Shown here: positions 6,315 through 14,744 of the stretch, piece by piece
Layout: every line of letters begins with the position of its first letter
Position numbering within the stretch: the first letter of the stretch is position 1
Assembly (NCBI GenBank): GCA_964347945.1
Contig: CAYGAW010000077.1
Coordinates: forward strand, 1-34,716
Direction of reading: 5' to 3'
Source: CAYGAW01 sp964347945
Lineage (GTDB): Bacteria > Chloroflexota > Anaerolineae > UBA7937 > B3-Chlor
Length of the DNA: 34,716 nucleotides
The notes under the pieces: generated by a model
What the model saw: the letters and a program-made list of their open reading frames with translations, nothing else
What the model was told of the DNA's origin: nothing
Database searches by the model: none
Position numbers and translations under genes: made by a program

Positions 6315-7074
6315 CACGGTAAGCGAGATAGAGTTGCGTCAAGTGACCAAAGCCTTCCGGGTCAACGGGAAGTTGGTGACGGCGCTAGACCACGTCAACC
6401 TCGTCGCCCGGGCTGGGGAGTTCGTCGTCATCATTGGGCCCAGCGGCTGTGGAAAGAGCACCTTGCTGAACATCATCTGCGGTTTGATGGAGCCCGATTC
6501 CGGCGAGGTACTGCTTGATGGTCGCCGCGTCAGGGATCGGACAGGCCTCTTCGGCTACATGTTGCAGAAGGACCTGCTCCTGCCCTGGCGCAGAGTTCTC
6601 GACAACGTTATCCTGGGGCAAGAAATCGGTGGATTCGATCGGAAAGCCGCGCGGAAGGAAGCTGAGGGATTGCTGCCCCTCTTTGGATTGGAGGGATTCG
6701 AGCACAGCTATCCGGCAACTTTGTCGGGCGGCATGAGGCAGAGGGCTGCCCTGTTACGTACGTTTCTATGCAAGCGAAATGTGATGCTCCTTGACGAACC
6801 GTTCGGTGCCCTGGACGCCCTTACCAGGCGGCAGTTGCAGCAGTGGTTGCTGGATGTGTGGACTCGCTTTCGGCAGACCATCCTCTTCGTCACCCATGAC
6901 GTGGACGAAGCGGTGTATCTGGCCGACCGGGTGTATGTGATGACTCCACGACCTGGCAGCATGAAGCTAGAGGTTGGTGTTCTCCTCCCACGCCCTCGCC
7001 GACCGGACATGATCACGTCCAGTCGGTTTGCGTCCTTGAAAGCAAATCTACTGGCTACCCTCGAATCAGACTAG
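6298..7074 (+). CDS. ABC transporter ATP-binding protein, ThiZ/SsuB type
   Basis: A 258-residue importer ATPase with all motifs: Walker A GPSGCGKST at residues 47-55, Q-loop Q90, signature LSGGMRQR at 142-149, Walker B VMLLDEP at 162-168, D-loop ALDA and switch His at residue 200 (FVTHDVDEA). The first 17 bases overlap the end of the lipoprotein gene, so the two are translationally linked. It energises import through the permease at 4394. It is the last gene of the TPP-controlled operon; about 540 bp without recognisable genes follow and I see no clear terminator. Confidence 0.93.
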   Translation: MSSYPSTVSEIELRQVTKAFRVNGKLVTALDHVNLVARAGEFVVIIGPSGCGKSTLLNIICGLMEPDSGEVLLDGRRVRDRTGLFGYMLQKDLLLPWRRVLDNVILGQEIGGFDRKAARKEAEGLLPLFGLEGFEHSYPATLSGGMRQRAALLRTFLCKRNVMLLDEPFGALDALTRRQLQQWLLDVWTRFRQTILFVTHDVDEAVYLADRVYVMTPRPGSMKLEVGVLLPRPRRPDMITSSRFASLKANLLATLESD

Positions 7075-7611
7075 GTCAGCCTTGGGGGGCGAACGCAGTG
7101 CAGCTGGGTGGGAGATCGGATGTCGTGCGTAGGGCGCACTGGTGAAGTATCTAGGCCCGGAGCCGAATTGCTGGTGGGCGCCAGAGAGACGTAGGGATTG
7201 TGTGTCACGAGGGATGATCCTGTGTCTCTATTCCAAGTCTCCGCAACCTGACCGGTGAGCGTGCCTGGGACAGGCGACGTGGGCAATGGTCATCTGCGCG
7301 GCTCTGTACATGAAGGTGAATCGCACGGGCACTGGAGGCTGATCTTCTGCCTTGCTCTGTCGTGTAGGAGGCCACCTCTCGGAGAACAACCAACTCAAAT
7401 GGACTCTCACGCTACTGCAAAGTAGCATATACGATAGTCCGATCATTCCGTTCCCTGGGGGCATCTGGCTTCCACGGTCGGGAAGGGACTCCTCTCCTTC
7501 GGCGACGTCCTGGGCTACCTTGGTTTATACCGCTCCCATTCGCAGACGTCGTGTTGCGCGCGGCGAAGGGCCAAGAGCCGTCGAGCGTGATCACGACGAA
7601 TTCGCCCCAGC
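7075..7611. other. Intergenic region without a recognisable gene
   Basis: About 540 bp between the thiamine operon and the Rrf2 promoter. Short open frames occur on both strands but none has a Shine-Dalgarno, family signature or convincing coding character. I see no tRNA, strong hairpin or repeat here. It could hold a decayed gene. Confidence 0.5.
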
Positions 7612-7640
7612 TTGACAACCTGCACAAAGTCTGCTATTGT
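7612..7640 (+). promoter_or_regulatory. Promoter of the Rrf2-IscS-IscU locus
   Basis: TTGACA (7612-7617), 17 bases, TATTGT (7635-7640). The predicted start (about 7647) lies inside the palindrome at 7640-7665. Confidence 0.75.
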
Positions 7641-7665
7641 AATTCCTAGTGAAGGCTAGGAATTA
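7640..7665. promoter_or_regulatory. Palindromic operator, probably autoregulatory for the Rrf2 protein
   Basis: Perfect 10-bp arms TAATTCCTAG (7640-7649) and CTAGGAATTA (7656-7665) around a 6-base centre. It starts at the last base of the -10 box and covers the transcription start, the classic position for repression, and ends 4 bases before the ATG of an Rrf2/IscR-type gene. Members of this family bind such dyads at their own promoters, so autoregulation is the simple reading. The arms also include the Shine-Dalgarno-like AGGA, so RNA hairpin effects on translation are possible. Confidence 0.7.
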
Positions 7666-7669
7666 GATC

Positions 7670-8107
7670 ATGAGGCTGTCAGCTAGGGAGCAATACGGTC
7701 TCAGGGCCATGATAGAGTTGGGTCGCCGCTACGGCCAAGGTCCCGTTTCGCTCAGTGATGTGGCGCGAGCGCAAGGGATCTCTTTCCCGTACTTGGAGCA
7801 GATAGTACCTCTGCTCAAGGATGCCGATCTCATAGAGAGTACCCGCGGAGCCTATGGAGGGTATGCGCTGAGCCGAGCCCCGCAGGACATAACCGTTGGT
7901 GACATAGTTCGTGCCCTAGAGGAGGGGCAGATCATGCCCCTGAGGTGCATCCCTGGCAGCGAAGCGGAGGATTCTTGTAGCCGGCAAGAGGTGTGTACAG
8001 CGCGCGACGTTTGGAGCAAGATGCACGAGGGCATCGCCGAGGTTCTTGACTCCACAAGCCTGGCTGATCTGGCAGAGCCCATCGGGGAGACTGAGAAGGC
8101 CCTCTGA
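7670..8107 (+). CDS. Rrf2-family transcriptional regulator, IscR-like
   Basis: A 145-residue Rrf2 regulator. The N-terminal winged helix is clear (MRLSAREQYGLRAMIELG, VSLSDVARAQGISFPYLEQI as recognition region, RGAYGGYALSRAPQDITVGDIV as wing and following helix). Three cysteines at 93, 103 and 109 (C-x9-C-x5-C) sit where IscR holds its Fe-S cluster (C-x5-C-x5-C in E. coli), so it may sense Fe-S status. It is directly upstream of a cysteine desulfurase and IscU, with about 50 bp between, which supports an iscR-like role. Its promoter carries a long palindrome. The ATG follows AGGAATTAGATC. The first Cys spacing is longer than in E. coli IscR. Confidence 0.9.
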   Translation: MRLSAREQYGLRAMIELGRRYGQGPVSLSDVARAQGISFPYLEQIVPLLKDADLIESTRGAYGGYALSRAPQDITVGDIVRALEEGQIMPLRCIPGSEAEDSCSRQEVCTARDVWSKMHEGIAEVLDSTSLADLAEPIGETEKAL

Positions 8108-8160
8108 ACTTCTTGCCTGAAGAGCGTCTGTTGGACTAGATGGCAGCAACAGGAGGAGTG

Positions 8161-9333
8161 ATGAGCAGAAGGAGAGTGATTTATCTCGACCATGCAGCGA
8201 CGACCCCCGTGGACCCTCGGGTAGTGGAAGCTATGCTTCCCTACTTCAGTGAGCGGTACGGCAATGCCTCCAGCATCCACTCCCTGGGCCGAGAGGCGCG
8301 CCGGGCCTTGGACCAAGCTCGCGCTGACGTGGCTGGGATCCTCAACTGTGGTCCTCAGGAGATAGTGTTCACCAGCTGTGGCACCGAGAGCGACAACCTG
8401 GCCATCAGAGGTGTCGCTTGGAACAGCCGGCAGCGCGGTGGTCACATCATCACTTCGTCCATAGAACACCACGCGGTGAGCCACACGTGCGCGCAGATGG
8501 AGGAGCAGTTCGGCTTCCGCGTGACTTATCTGCCGGTGGATGAGTATGGGCGCGTGGACCCAGCGGACGTGGAGAAAGCGATCAGTGATCGGACGGTTCT
8601 GATCACCATCATGTACGCCAATAACGAAGTGGGGACCATCGAGCCGATCTCAGAGATAGGGGAGATGGCGCGAAGACACGACATACCTTTCCACACTGAC
8701 GCAGTGCAGGCGGCAGGCGCCTTGAGCTTGAACGTGCAGGAGCTGAACGTGGATCTTCTCACCCTCTCGGGTCACAAGTTCTATGCGCCCAAGGGCGTGG
8801 GGGTGCTCTACGTGAGAGAAGGCTTGGAGCTGATACCCGGTCAGACGGGGGGAGGGCACGAGCATGACTTGCGCTCCGGCACTGAGAACGTTCCCTATAT
8901 CGTGGGCCTGGCCACGGCCTTGAAGCTCGTCGAGGAGCGGAGGGAGGAGGAGAGCTATCGGCTTGTCGCGCTGCGCGATCGATTGACAGACGGTGTCCTT
9001 TCCTCGATCCCCCACTGTCGGTTGATGGGCCACCCCACGGAGCGACTGCCCAACAATGCCAACTTCATCTTTGAATACGTGGAGGGAGAGGGAATACTGA
9101 TGAGCTTGGATATGCAGGGCATCGCAGCTTCAAGCGGATCCGCCTGCTCCACCGGGTCGCCTGAGCCTTCCCATGTGCTGCTCGCCATGGGAGTCTCTCG
9201 GGACGTGGCCCACGGATCGGTGCGTATGACTCTGGGCCATCAGAACACGGAGGATGATGTCGATAGGGTCTTGGACGTGTTGCCCGGCATAGTTGAACGC
9301 TTACGAGTAATGTCGCCGCTGTATGCGGGCTGA
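8161..9333 (+). CDS. iscS: Cysteine desulfurase, IscS/NifS type
   Basis: A 390-residue PLP enzyme that takes sulfur from cysteine and passes it to a scaffold. Visible features: YLDHAATTPVD at 8-18, the His-containing EHHAVSHT segment at 102-109, HTDAVQAAG with the cofactor-binding Asp at 180, SGHKFYAPKG with the PLP lysine at 206, and the mobile-loop active Cys at 329 in SSGSACSTG. An ATG 21 bases upstream (8140) is in frame; 8161 is preferred because AGGAGG (8151-8156) lies just before it and family proteins begin right before the YLDHAAT strand. It lies between the Rrf2 regulator and IscU, the minimal isc arrangement without HscA/HscB/Fdx. Confidence 0.93.
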   Translation: MSRRRVIYLDHAATTPVDPRVVEAMLPYFSERYGNASSIHSLGREARRALDQARADVAGILNCGPQEIVFTSCGTESDNLAIRGVAWNSRQRGGHIITSSIEHHAVSHTCAQMEEQFGFRVTYLPVDEYGRVDPADVEKAISDRTVLITIMYANNEVGTIEPISEIGEMARRHDIPFHTDAVQAAGALSLNVQELNVDLLTLSGHKFYAPKGVGVLYVREGLELIPGQTGGGHEHDLRSGTENVPYIVGLATALKLVEERREEESYRLVALRDRLTDGVLSSIPHCRLMGHPTERLPNNANFIFEYVEGEGILMSLDMQGIAASSGSACSTGSPEPSHVLLAMGVSRDVAHGSVRMTLGHQNTEDDVDRVLDVLPGIVERLRVMSPLYAG

Positions 9334-9367
9334 GCGGGTTGCGATTTAGAGAGAGGTAGACAGAGGT

Positions 9368-9769
9368 ATGTATTCAGAATTGGTCATGCAGCATTTCTCC
9401 AATCCCAGCAACGTGGGAGTCATCGAGGATGCGGACGGGGTAGGCAAGGTAGGGAATCCCATGTGCGGGGATGTGATGGAGATGTTCATCAAGGTGAAGG
9501 ACAATCGCATCGAGGATGTCAAGTTTCGCACTTTCGGGTGTGGCGCGGCCATAGCCACAAGTAGCATCGCCACGGAGATGATCAAGGGAAAGCCGTTGGA
9601 CGAGGCGGTCAAGCTCTCAAACAAGGCCGTGGCTGACGCATTGGGTGGGTTGCCCGCCCAGAAGATGCATTGCTCGAACCTCGCTGCCGATGCCGTGCGA
9701 GCCGCCATTGAGGACTATCGTAGCAGGGCAGAGGGCAAGAAGGACGAGCAGGAGGAGACTAGGGAGTAG
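9368..9769 (+). CDS. iscU: Fe-S cluster scaffold protein IscU/NifU N-terminal type
   Basis: A 133-residue IscU scaffold. The three ligand cysteines are at 33 (GNPMCGD), 58 (FGCGAAI) and 102 (KMHCSNL), with the conserved Asp at 35 that promotes cluster transfer. The protein lacks the C-terminal Nfu domain of full NifU and ends in a charged tail (EGKKDEQEETRE). It starts 34 bp after iscS with an AGAGGT Shine-Dalgarno, so it should be in the same transcript. It accepts sulfur from the desulfurase and builds [2Fe-2S]/[4Fe-4S] clusters. The region after it (9770-9893) is convergent with the next gene; only a weak 5-bp hairpin is visible. Confidence 0.94.
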   Translation: MYSELVMQHFSNPSNVGVIEDADGVGKVGNPMCGDVMEMFIKVKDNRIEDVKFRTFGCGAAIATSSIATEMIKGKPLDEAVKLSNKAVADALGGLPAQKMHCSNLAADAVRAAIEDYRSRAEGKKDEQEETRE

Positions 9770-9893
9770 TGACGCCAACGCATGCTGGCAAATCCTTCGC
9801 GCACAGGACGTGAAGTTGGCCTCTCAATGCGCGGTGATCCCTCGCTGGCAAGCACTTTCCTTGCGGCATCCGCGGGCCAGTAGGTCCCATACC

Positions 9894-10964
9894 TCAATCC
9901 AAGGCCTCGTCGAGCAGTTCCCACAGTCCTCGCACATCAATGAAGACACCGGTCTCGTTGGCCAGCCGACTTGCCCCTCTCAGCAGCGTTGGCTCGCAGG
10001 TAGGGCACAAGGTGACCATGTTCTCGACCCTCAACTCCAAGGCTTCTCTGACACGGTTCTTGGCAATCTCCACAGCCAGGCTGGGGTTGACGTCGGCCAA
10101 GCCACCGCCACCGCCACAGCACGCAGAGAAGACGCGGTTCTGCTCCATTTCCACCAACTCTACGCCCAAGGTTCGCAGGATATCCCTGGGTTCCTCGAAG
10201 ACGCCCAGCATACGGCCCAGGTGGCAGGGATCATGATAGGTCGCTTTCAGGTCAAGTTGGCGCGGGTCCAGCTCTTCAATCCTCTCGGCCACGCCGATGA
10301 TGGCATGCTTCACCTTCAAGCCGTGCTTCTCCTTGAGGGTGACGGTGCATGTGGGACACAGCGTCAGGATCTCTTGGTCTGAATAGGTGCCATATGTTGC
10401 AGTGAACCGTTTCTGAACGGCTTCGAACTCCGTGCCAAAACCAGTAGCCTCCGCGAGGTAGCCGCAGCACACCTCCTCGCTCACCAGGGGATCTAGGCCG
10501 CACTTCTCCAGCACGGAGATGATGGTTCTTGTCTCGACGGGGTTACTCTGATAGAGGCAGCCGAGATAGAGGGGCACGGTGCCGTCCCTCTCCAGAGCAG
10601 CGGGGCGGTCGAATAGACGTCCCTCCTGCGAAATCCTGCTGACCTTCTCCCTGTGTTGCTGAGCGGAGAACTCTAGGTCCGCCAGCCGCTGACGGAGATT
10701 TGTGAAGATATCCAGATTGCTGAGCGCACAGCGCGCCTGACAATACCCACAGAGCAGGCACTCGTCCAGTATCTGCTGCACTTCCGCTGATGGCTCGACG
10801 AGTCCTTCCAGGAGAGCTCTGGCGATCATCATCTTCCCACGGCTCGTATAGGCCTCGAACCCCTTGACCCGGTACACTGGACAGTCAGCAACGCAGAATC
10901 CGCAGCGCGCGCGGTTGCAGGTGTAGATATCTTCGGTGAGTCGTTCTAGGTTACCGATATCCAT
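9894..10964 (-). CDS. Fe-S subunit of a glycolate/D-lactate oxidase-like complex (GlcF/HdrD-like)
   Basis: A 356-residue protein with two [4Fe-4S] ferredoxin motifs near the N-terminus and two CCG domains. Motif 1 is C16-x4-C21-x2-C24-x3-C28-P, with two extra residues in the first spacing compared with the usual CxxCxxCxxxCP. Motif 2 is C69-x2-C72-x2-C75-x3-C79. The CCG domains show YLGCLYQSN ... EVCCGY ... LCPTC, then DPCHLGR ... ACCGGGGG ... LCPTC. Such proteins take electrons from a flavin subunit and pass them to quinone or another acceptor. The gene starts inside the last 19 bases of the FAD subunit gene, so the two are co-translated. Substrate cannot be read from sequence; glycolate, D-lactate or another 2-hydroxy acid fits. 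Confidence 0.87.
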   Translation of the reverse strand: MDIGNLERLTEDIYTCNRARCGFCVADCPVYRVKGFEAYTSRGKMMIARALLEGLVEPSAEVQQILDECLLCGYCQARCALSNLDIFTNLRQRLADLEFSAQQHREKVSRISQEGRLFDRPAALERDGTVPLYLGCLYQSNPVETRTIISVLEKCGLDPLVSEEVCCGYLAEATGFGTEFEAVQKRFTATYGTYSDQEILTLCPTCTVTLKEKHGLKVKHAIIGVAERIEELDPRQLDLKATYHDPCHLGRMLGVFEEPRDILRTLGVELVEMEQNRVFSACCGGGGGLADVNPSLAVEIAKNRVREALELRVENMVTLCPTCEPTLLRGASRLANETGVFIDVRGLWELLDEALD

Positions 10965-12412
10965 CGCGATTCGAACTTCTTTCCGGGGTTGAAAATCCCG
11001 CCAGGATCGAACATCTCTTTGATGCGTTTCATGTAGACGTAGCTATCTCCGTGCTCCAACTCGTTGAAGCCGCCCAAGCGGTCACCATCTCCGATGTAGG
11101 AGCTCATCGTCCCTTCCAGCTCCACCGCCATGGCGCTCATCTCCCTGACGTAGTTGTAGAAGTTGGCCACGCTTTCCTCGCTGGAGTCATCCACGAAGAG
11201 TGCGAAGCTTATGCTGGCGGTGGGCTTGTTGGGTGACTCGTTGTATACCGTCATACCCAGGATGTCTTGGTTCCACTTGTCGGCGATGTTGAGAAAACGT
11301 TGGTAGGCTTCTTCCACTCGTCCGATGGGTAGGCCCAGATCCGCCGCTCCGAACTTCTTCTCCCTTTGACTGTCAGGCCACTTCTGCCGGAAAGGGATGA
11401 ACTCCAGGCTGTGCTTCGAAGCCCACCAGCCGTCAACCATCTCTTGCTCCTTGACACCCTCGGCAGAGAACTCCTCCAGCAAGATCCGAGTTGCCTTTTC
11501 GAGGCTGAAGTCGACCACTTCCTCGTCTCCAGCGAACGATAGGAACAGAATGGCCTCTGCCCAATCGGGGATGTCGGGCTCGCGCTGGTACTTCTCTCGA
11601 TAGGCGTGGGTGTAGAAGTGTAGCCTTTTTCGGCAGTTGAGGTGGGCGCTCTCGATTCCAAGGCCGCTAGCCAGCATCCGCTCCAAAGCGCGGATCCCGT
11701 CTTCCAGGCTCCGGCAGACGAAGCCCCTCACCAGTCTCGCCTCAGGGAGAGGAAAGACGCGTAGCGTGGCCTCCGTCACAACCCCCAGCGTCCCCTCGGA
11801 GCCAACTACGAGGTCCAGTAGTTTGTATCCCGTCGAAGTGAAGGCAGCTTTGCGCCGTCCTATACGCACAGCCTCTCCCGTGCCTGTTACCATGACCACG
11901 TTACTCAACACGTCGAGGATCTTCCCATAGCGCAAGCCGAAGGTGGAATCGTTGTCGCAGCCGATAGTGGCGCCGATGGTGCAGGCTCGCTTGCTCTCCG
12001 GTTGGTGAGGGAACCACAAGCCGCTACGCGCCAGCGCCTCGTTGAGGTCCCAGATGGTGATCCCAGCCTGTACAGTGACCATCATGTTGGCCTCATCCAG
12101 CTCGAGGATCTGATTGAGGCTCTTGGTCTCCACGGCGATGCCGCCTTTCCACGCTGCCACGCCGCCGCCCATGCCAGTACCCCCAGCAAAGGGGACGAGG
12201 GGGACGCGATGGTGATAGGCGATCTTGACTATCTCCACTACTTCATCGGTGGTCTTAGGGAGCACCACGATATCTGGGAGATCGATGTGGGAACTGTGAC
12301 GGGGACTCCAATCGCGACTGTAGCCGATACGGTGCATCTTGGCTCTAGTGGCTCTTTCCCCGAGTAGTGTCTGCAGTGCAGCAAATACTTGATCAAGGGC
12401 TGCCTCATCCAT
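10946..12412 (-). CDS. FAD-linked oxidase subunit (GlcD/D-lactate dehydrogenase-like)
   Basis: A 488-residue VAO/PCMH-family flavoenzyme. The FAD-binding half has LPDIVVLPKTTDEVVEIVKIAY, PFAGGTGMGGGV (the glycine-rich pyrophosphate loop), TVQAGITIWDLNEAL, TIGATIGCDNDSTFGLRYG and GSEGTLGVVTEATLRV. The C-terminal cap ends in FDPGGIFNPGKKF, typical of GlcD, D-lactate dehydrogenase and alkyl-DHAP synthase relatives. ATG 12412 is chosen over an in-frame GTG at 12427 because GGAGG sits between the two. It oxidises a 2-hydroxy acid and passes electrons to the Fe-S subunit encoded next. A minus-strand promoter lies in the 130-bp gap shared with uvrD. Confidence 0.88.
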   Translation of the reverse strand: MDEAALDQVFAALQTLLGERATRAKMHRIGYSRDWSPRHSSHIDLPDIVVLPKTTDEVVEIVKIAYHHRVPLVPFAGGTGMGGGVAAWKGGIAVETKSLNQILELDEANMMVTVQAGITIWDLNEALARSGLWFPHQPESKRACTIGATIGCDNDSTFGLRYGKILDVLSNVVMVTGTGEAVRIGRRKAAFTSTGYKLLDLVVGSEGTLGVVTEATLRVFPLPEARLVRGFVCRSLEDGIRALERMLASGLGIESAHLNCRKRLHFYTHAYREKYQREPDIPDWAEAILFLSFAGDEEVVDFSLEKATRILLEEFSAEGVKEQEMVDGWWASKHSLEFIPFRQKWPDSQREKKFGAADLGLPIGRVEEAYQRFLNIADKWNQDILGMTVYNESPNKPTASISFALFVDDSSEESVANFYNYVREMSAMAVELEGTMSSYIGDGDRLGGFNELEHGDSYVYMKRIKEMFDPGGIFNPGKKFESRWISVT

Positions 12413-12456
12413 GGTGCCCCTCCACACGCTGATTGCCAGGCCTCAGACCAGGCGAG

Positions 12457-12485
12457 ATTATATCATCGCTCATGGACCCCGGCAA
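12457..12485 (-). promoter_or_regulatory. Promoter of the FAD/Fe-S oxidoreductase genes
   Basis: On the minus strand TTGCCG (12485-12480) and a perfect TATAAT (12462-12457) are 17 bases apart. The predicted start near 12450 gives a leader of about 38 nt. It is divergent from the uvrD promoter at 12528. Confidence 0.75.
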
Positions 12486-12527
12486 GAGTCTCGCAGCCTG
12501 CGCGGTCTAGCCAGGGCTTTCTGGGTG

Positions 12528-12536
12528 TGCTAGAAT
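12528..12536 (+). promoter_or_regulatory. Extended -10 promoter of the helicase gene (predicts a leaderless mRNA)
   Basis: TGC followed by TAGAAT (12531-12536) forms an extended -10 element without a good -35. Transcription should start about 7 bases after the box, at or next to the first base of the GTG start codon (12543). There is no Shine-Dalgarno. The same 11-base core occurs before tsaD at the same spacing. Confidence 0.65.
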
Positions 12537-12542
12537 TGACGC

Positions 12543-14696
12543 GTGGCTGAGAACACACACAAAGACATCTTGTCGGAACTCAATCCAGCCCAGAGGGAAG
12601 CGGTTCAGGCCTCCGAAGGTCCAATCCTCGTGGTGGCAGGGCCCGGCAGCGGGAAGACCCGCGTCCTGACTCACCGCGTCGCCTATCTCATCAGGCACTA
12701 CGGTGTGTTCCCCTATCGCATCATGGCCGTCACCTTCACCAACAAGGCTGCGCGGGAGATGAAGGAGCGGCTTCACAAGCTGTTGGGGTACCAGGTTCTG
12801 CGCGAGATCACTATAGGCACTTTTCACGCTATCTGCGCACGTATCCTGCGACGCGAAGCCCAACATCTGCCCTACGACCGGGACTTCGCAATCTACGACA
12901 ATGGCGATCAACTGAACCTCGTTCGTCAATGCCTCAGAGACCTCAATCTGGACGATGGAGACAACAGCCCTCGCGCCATCTTGGACACCATCTCCAGAGC
13001 CAAGAGTCAGCTCCTCGGGCCTCAAGAGTACGTTCCTCCCAGTTACGAATACGAGGCCGCCGCCAGGGTCTATCGCCGTTACCAGCAACTCTTGCTAGAG
13101 AACAACGCTATGGACTTTGATGATCTGCTGATGGTCACGGTGCGGCTCTTGCGTGGCTATCAAGATGTGTTGGAGACATACCAGCGGCGTTATCGACATG
13201 TTCTCGTCGATGAGTTCCAGGACACGAACGTAGCTCAGTATGTCATCCTCAAGCTGTTGGCGGGGCAGCACCGTAATCTCTTCGTCGTCGGAGACGAGGA
13301 CCAGAGCATCTACGCCTGGCGTGGTGCGGACTTCCGGAATGTGCAGAGATTTCGGGAAGACTACCCAGACGTGCAAGTCATTCTCTTGGAGCAAAACTAC
13401 AGATCCACCCAGACCATTCTCGATGCGGCCCACAGCGTCATCGCCCGCAACGTGCAGCGAGTGGCCAAGAAGCTGTGGACGGACAACGACCCAGGCGTGC
13501 CGGTGAACGTCTACGAGGCCTTTGACGAAGAAGAAGAGGCCCACTATGTGCTCCACGAGATACGGCGACTGGCCGGTGAAGACAGCTGCGATCTAGGCGA
13601 TTTCGCGGTGATGTATCGCACCAACGCCCAGTCGCGAGCGCTGGAGGAGGTCTTCGTCCGGGCGGGAGTTCCCTACCGGCTGGTAGGAGCGACTCGTTTC
13701 TACGAGCGTCGGGAGATCAAGGATGTATTGGCCTATCTGCGGGTCATCCACAACCCTCGCGATGCTGTCAGCCTCAGTCGCATCATCAACGTTCCTCGCC
13801 GGGCGATTGGGCGAAAGACCTTGGAGCAGTTGGACACCTGGGCTCAAAGCAACAGCGTGTCGCTCTTCGAGGCATTGAAGCTCCTCCGGGAGGACGAGGA
13901 AGCTCCTGTTGGAGCAAGGGGACGAGGCAAACTACTGTCGTTCCTAAAGCTTATGGAGGGACTCATTGCCGCCAGCCGGGAATTGAAAGTGTTAGAACTA
14001 TTGGACCTGACGCTGGACAGGACGGGCTACTCTGAATATGTTCGCGATGGTAGCGACCAGGGAGAGGAACGTTGGGAGAACATCAAGGAGTTGCGGACCG
14101 TCGCGCAGGTGTACTCGTCCCTACCTGTCGAGGAGAGCCTAACGACGTTCCTGGAGGAAGTGGCTCTAGTGTCAGACGTGGACAATCTGGATGATCAGGT
14201 CAGGGCTCCTTGCCTGCTCACGTTGCACATGGCCAAGGGGTTGGAGTTCCCTGTGGTTTTCATCGTGGGGCTGGAGGAGGGTGTGTTGCCGCACAGCCGG
14301 TCGATGGAGACCGCGGATGAACTGGAAGAGGAACGTCGCCTGTTCTACGTGGGCATCACCAGAGCCCAGCGGCGTCTGCATCTTGTGTATACCTTCCGCC
14401 GCGCTCTGTTCGGTCGAGACGAATTGAGTGAGCCATCCCGGTTCTTGGGAGATATCCCTGCGGAGCTTCTAGAGAGCTATGAGGGCGCTGAACTCCAGCG
14501 ATCGCCGCAGGAGCACTCCAGAGAAGCTCAGTTCCAGGCTGGAGATTACGTCCGGCATCCCCAGTTCGGCGAGGGTATAGTGCTCAGCAGCAAGGTTCTG
14601 GGAGACGATGAGGAAGTGACCGTGGTATTCGAAGGTCTGGGCCCCAAGCGCTGCCTGACCAGCTTTGCGAATATGGAGAAGCTGCGAAATCAATAG
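12543..14696 (+). CDS. UvrD/PcrA-type ATP-dependent 3'-5' DNA helicase (superfamily 1)
   Basis: A 717-residue SF1A helicase. Motifs: LNPAQREAV (Q motif) at 13-21, GPGSGKT (Walker A) at 33-39, TFTNKAAREMKER at 64-76, GTFHA at 92-96, DEFQDTN (II) at 223-229, GDEDQSIYAWRGA (III) at 250-262, QNYRST (IV), then LLTLHMAKGLEFPVVF (V) and RRLFYVGITRAQRRL (VI) near the end. The C-terminus (YVRHPQFGEGIVLSSKV ... VTVVFEGLGPKRC) is the Tudor-like RNA polymerase-binding tail of PcrA/UvrD. It unwinds DNA in repair and transcription-coupled repair. The start is GTG with no ribosome site, 6 bases after the -10 box, so a leaderless transcript is likely. It converges with the DegV gene across 48 bp. Confidence 0.95.
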   Translation: MAENTHKDILSELNPAQREAVQASEGPILVVAGPGSGKTRVLTHRVAYLIRHYGVFPYRIMAVTFTNKAAREMKERLHKLLGYQVLREITIGTFHAICARILRREAQHLPYDRDFAIYDNGDQLNLVRQCLRDLNLDDGDNSPRAILDTISRAKSQLLGPQEYVPPSYEYEAAARVYRRYQQLLLENNAMDFDDLLMVTVRLLRGYQDVLETYQRRYRHVLVDEFQDTNVAQYVILKLLAGQHRNLFVVGDEDQSIYAWRGADFRNVQRFREDYPDVQVILLEQNYRSTQTILDAAHSVIARNVQRVAKKLWTDNDPGVPVNVYEAFDEEEEAHYVLHEIRRLAGEDSCDLGDFAVMYRTNAQSRALEEVFVRAGVPYRLVGATRFYERREIKDVLAYLRVIHNPRDAVSLSRIINVPRRAIGRKTLEQLDTWAQSNSVSLFEALKLLREDEEAPVGARGRGKLLSFLKLMEGLIAASRELKVLELLDLTLDRTGYSEYVRDGSDQGEERWENIKELRTVAQVYSSLPVEESLTTFLEEVALVSDVDNLDDQVRAPCLLTLHMAKGLEFPVVFIVGLEEGVLPHSRSMETADELEEERRLFYVGITRAQRRLHLVYTFRRALFGRDELSEPSRFLGDIPAELLESYEGAELQRSPQEHSREAQFQAGDYVRHPQFGEGIVLSSKVLGDDEEVTVVFEGLGPKRCLTSFANMEKLRNQ

Positions 14697-14744
14697 GCCC
14701 AGACCGAGCTGTGTCCTGGCCGCCGAGGTGATCAAGCAATTCTC

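Noticed and set aside
9645..10382. 245-codon plus-strand open frame
   Set aside because: It overlaps the 3' end of iscU and the Fe-S subunit on the other strand, both secure; no independent evidence.
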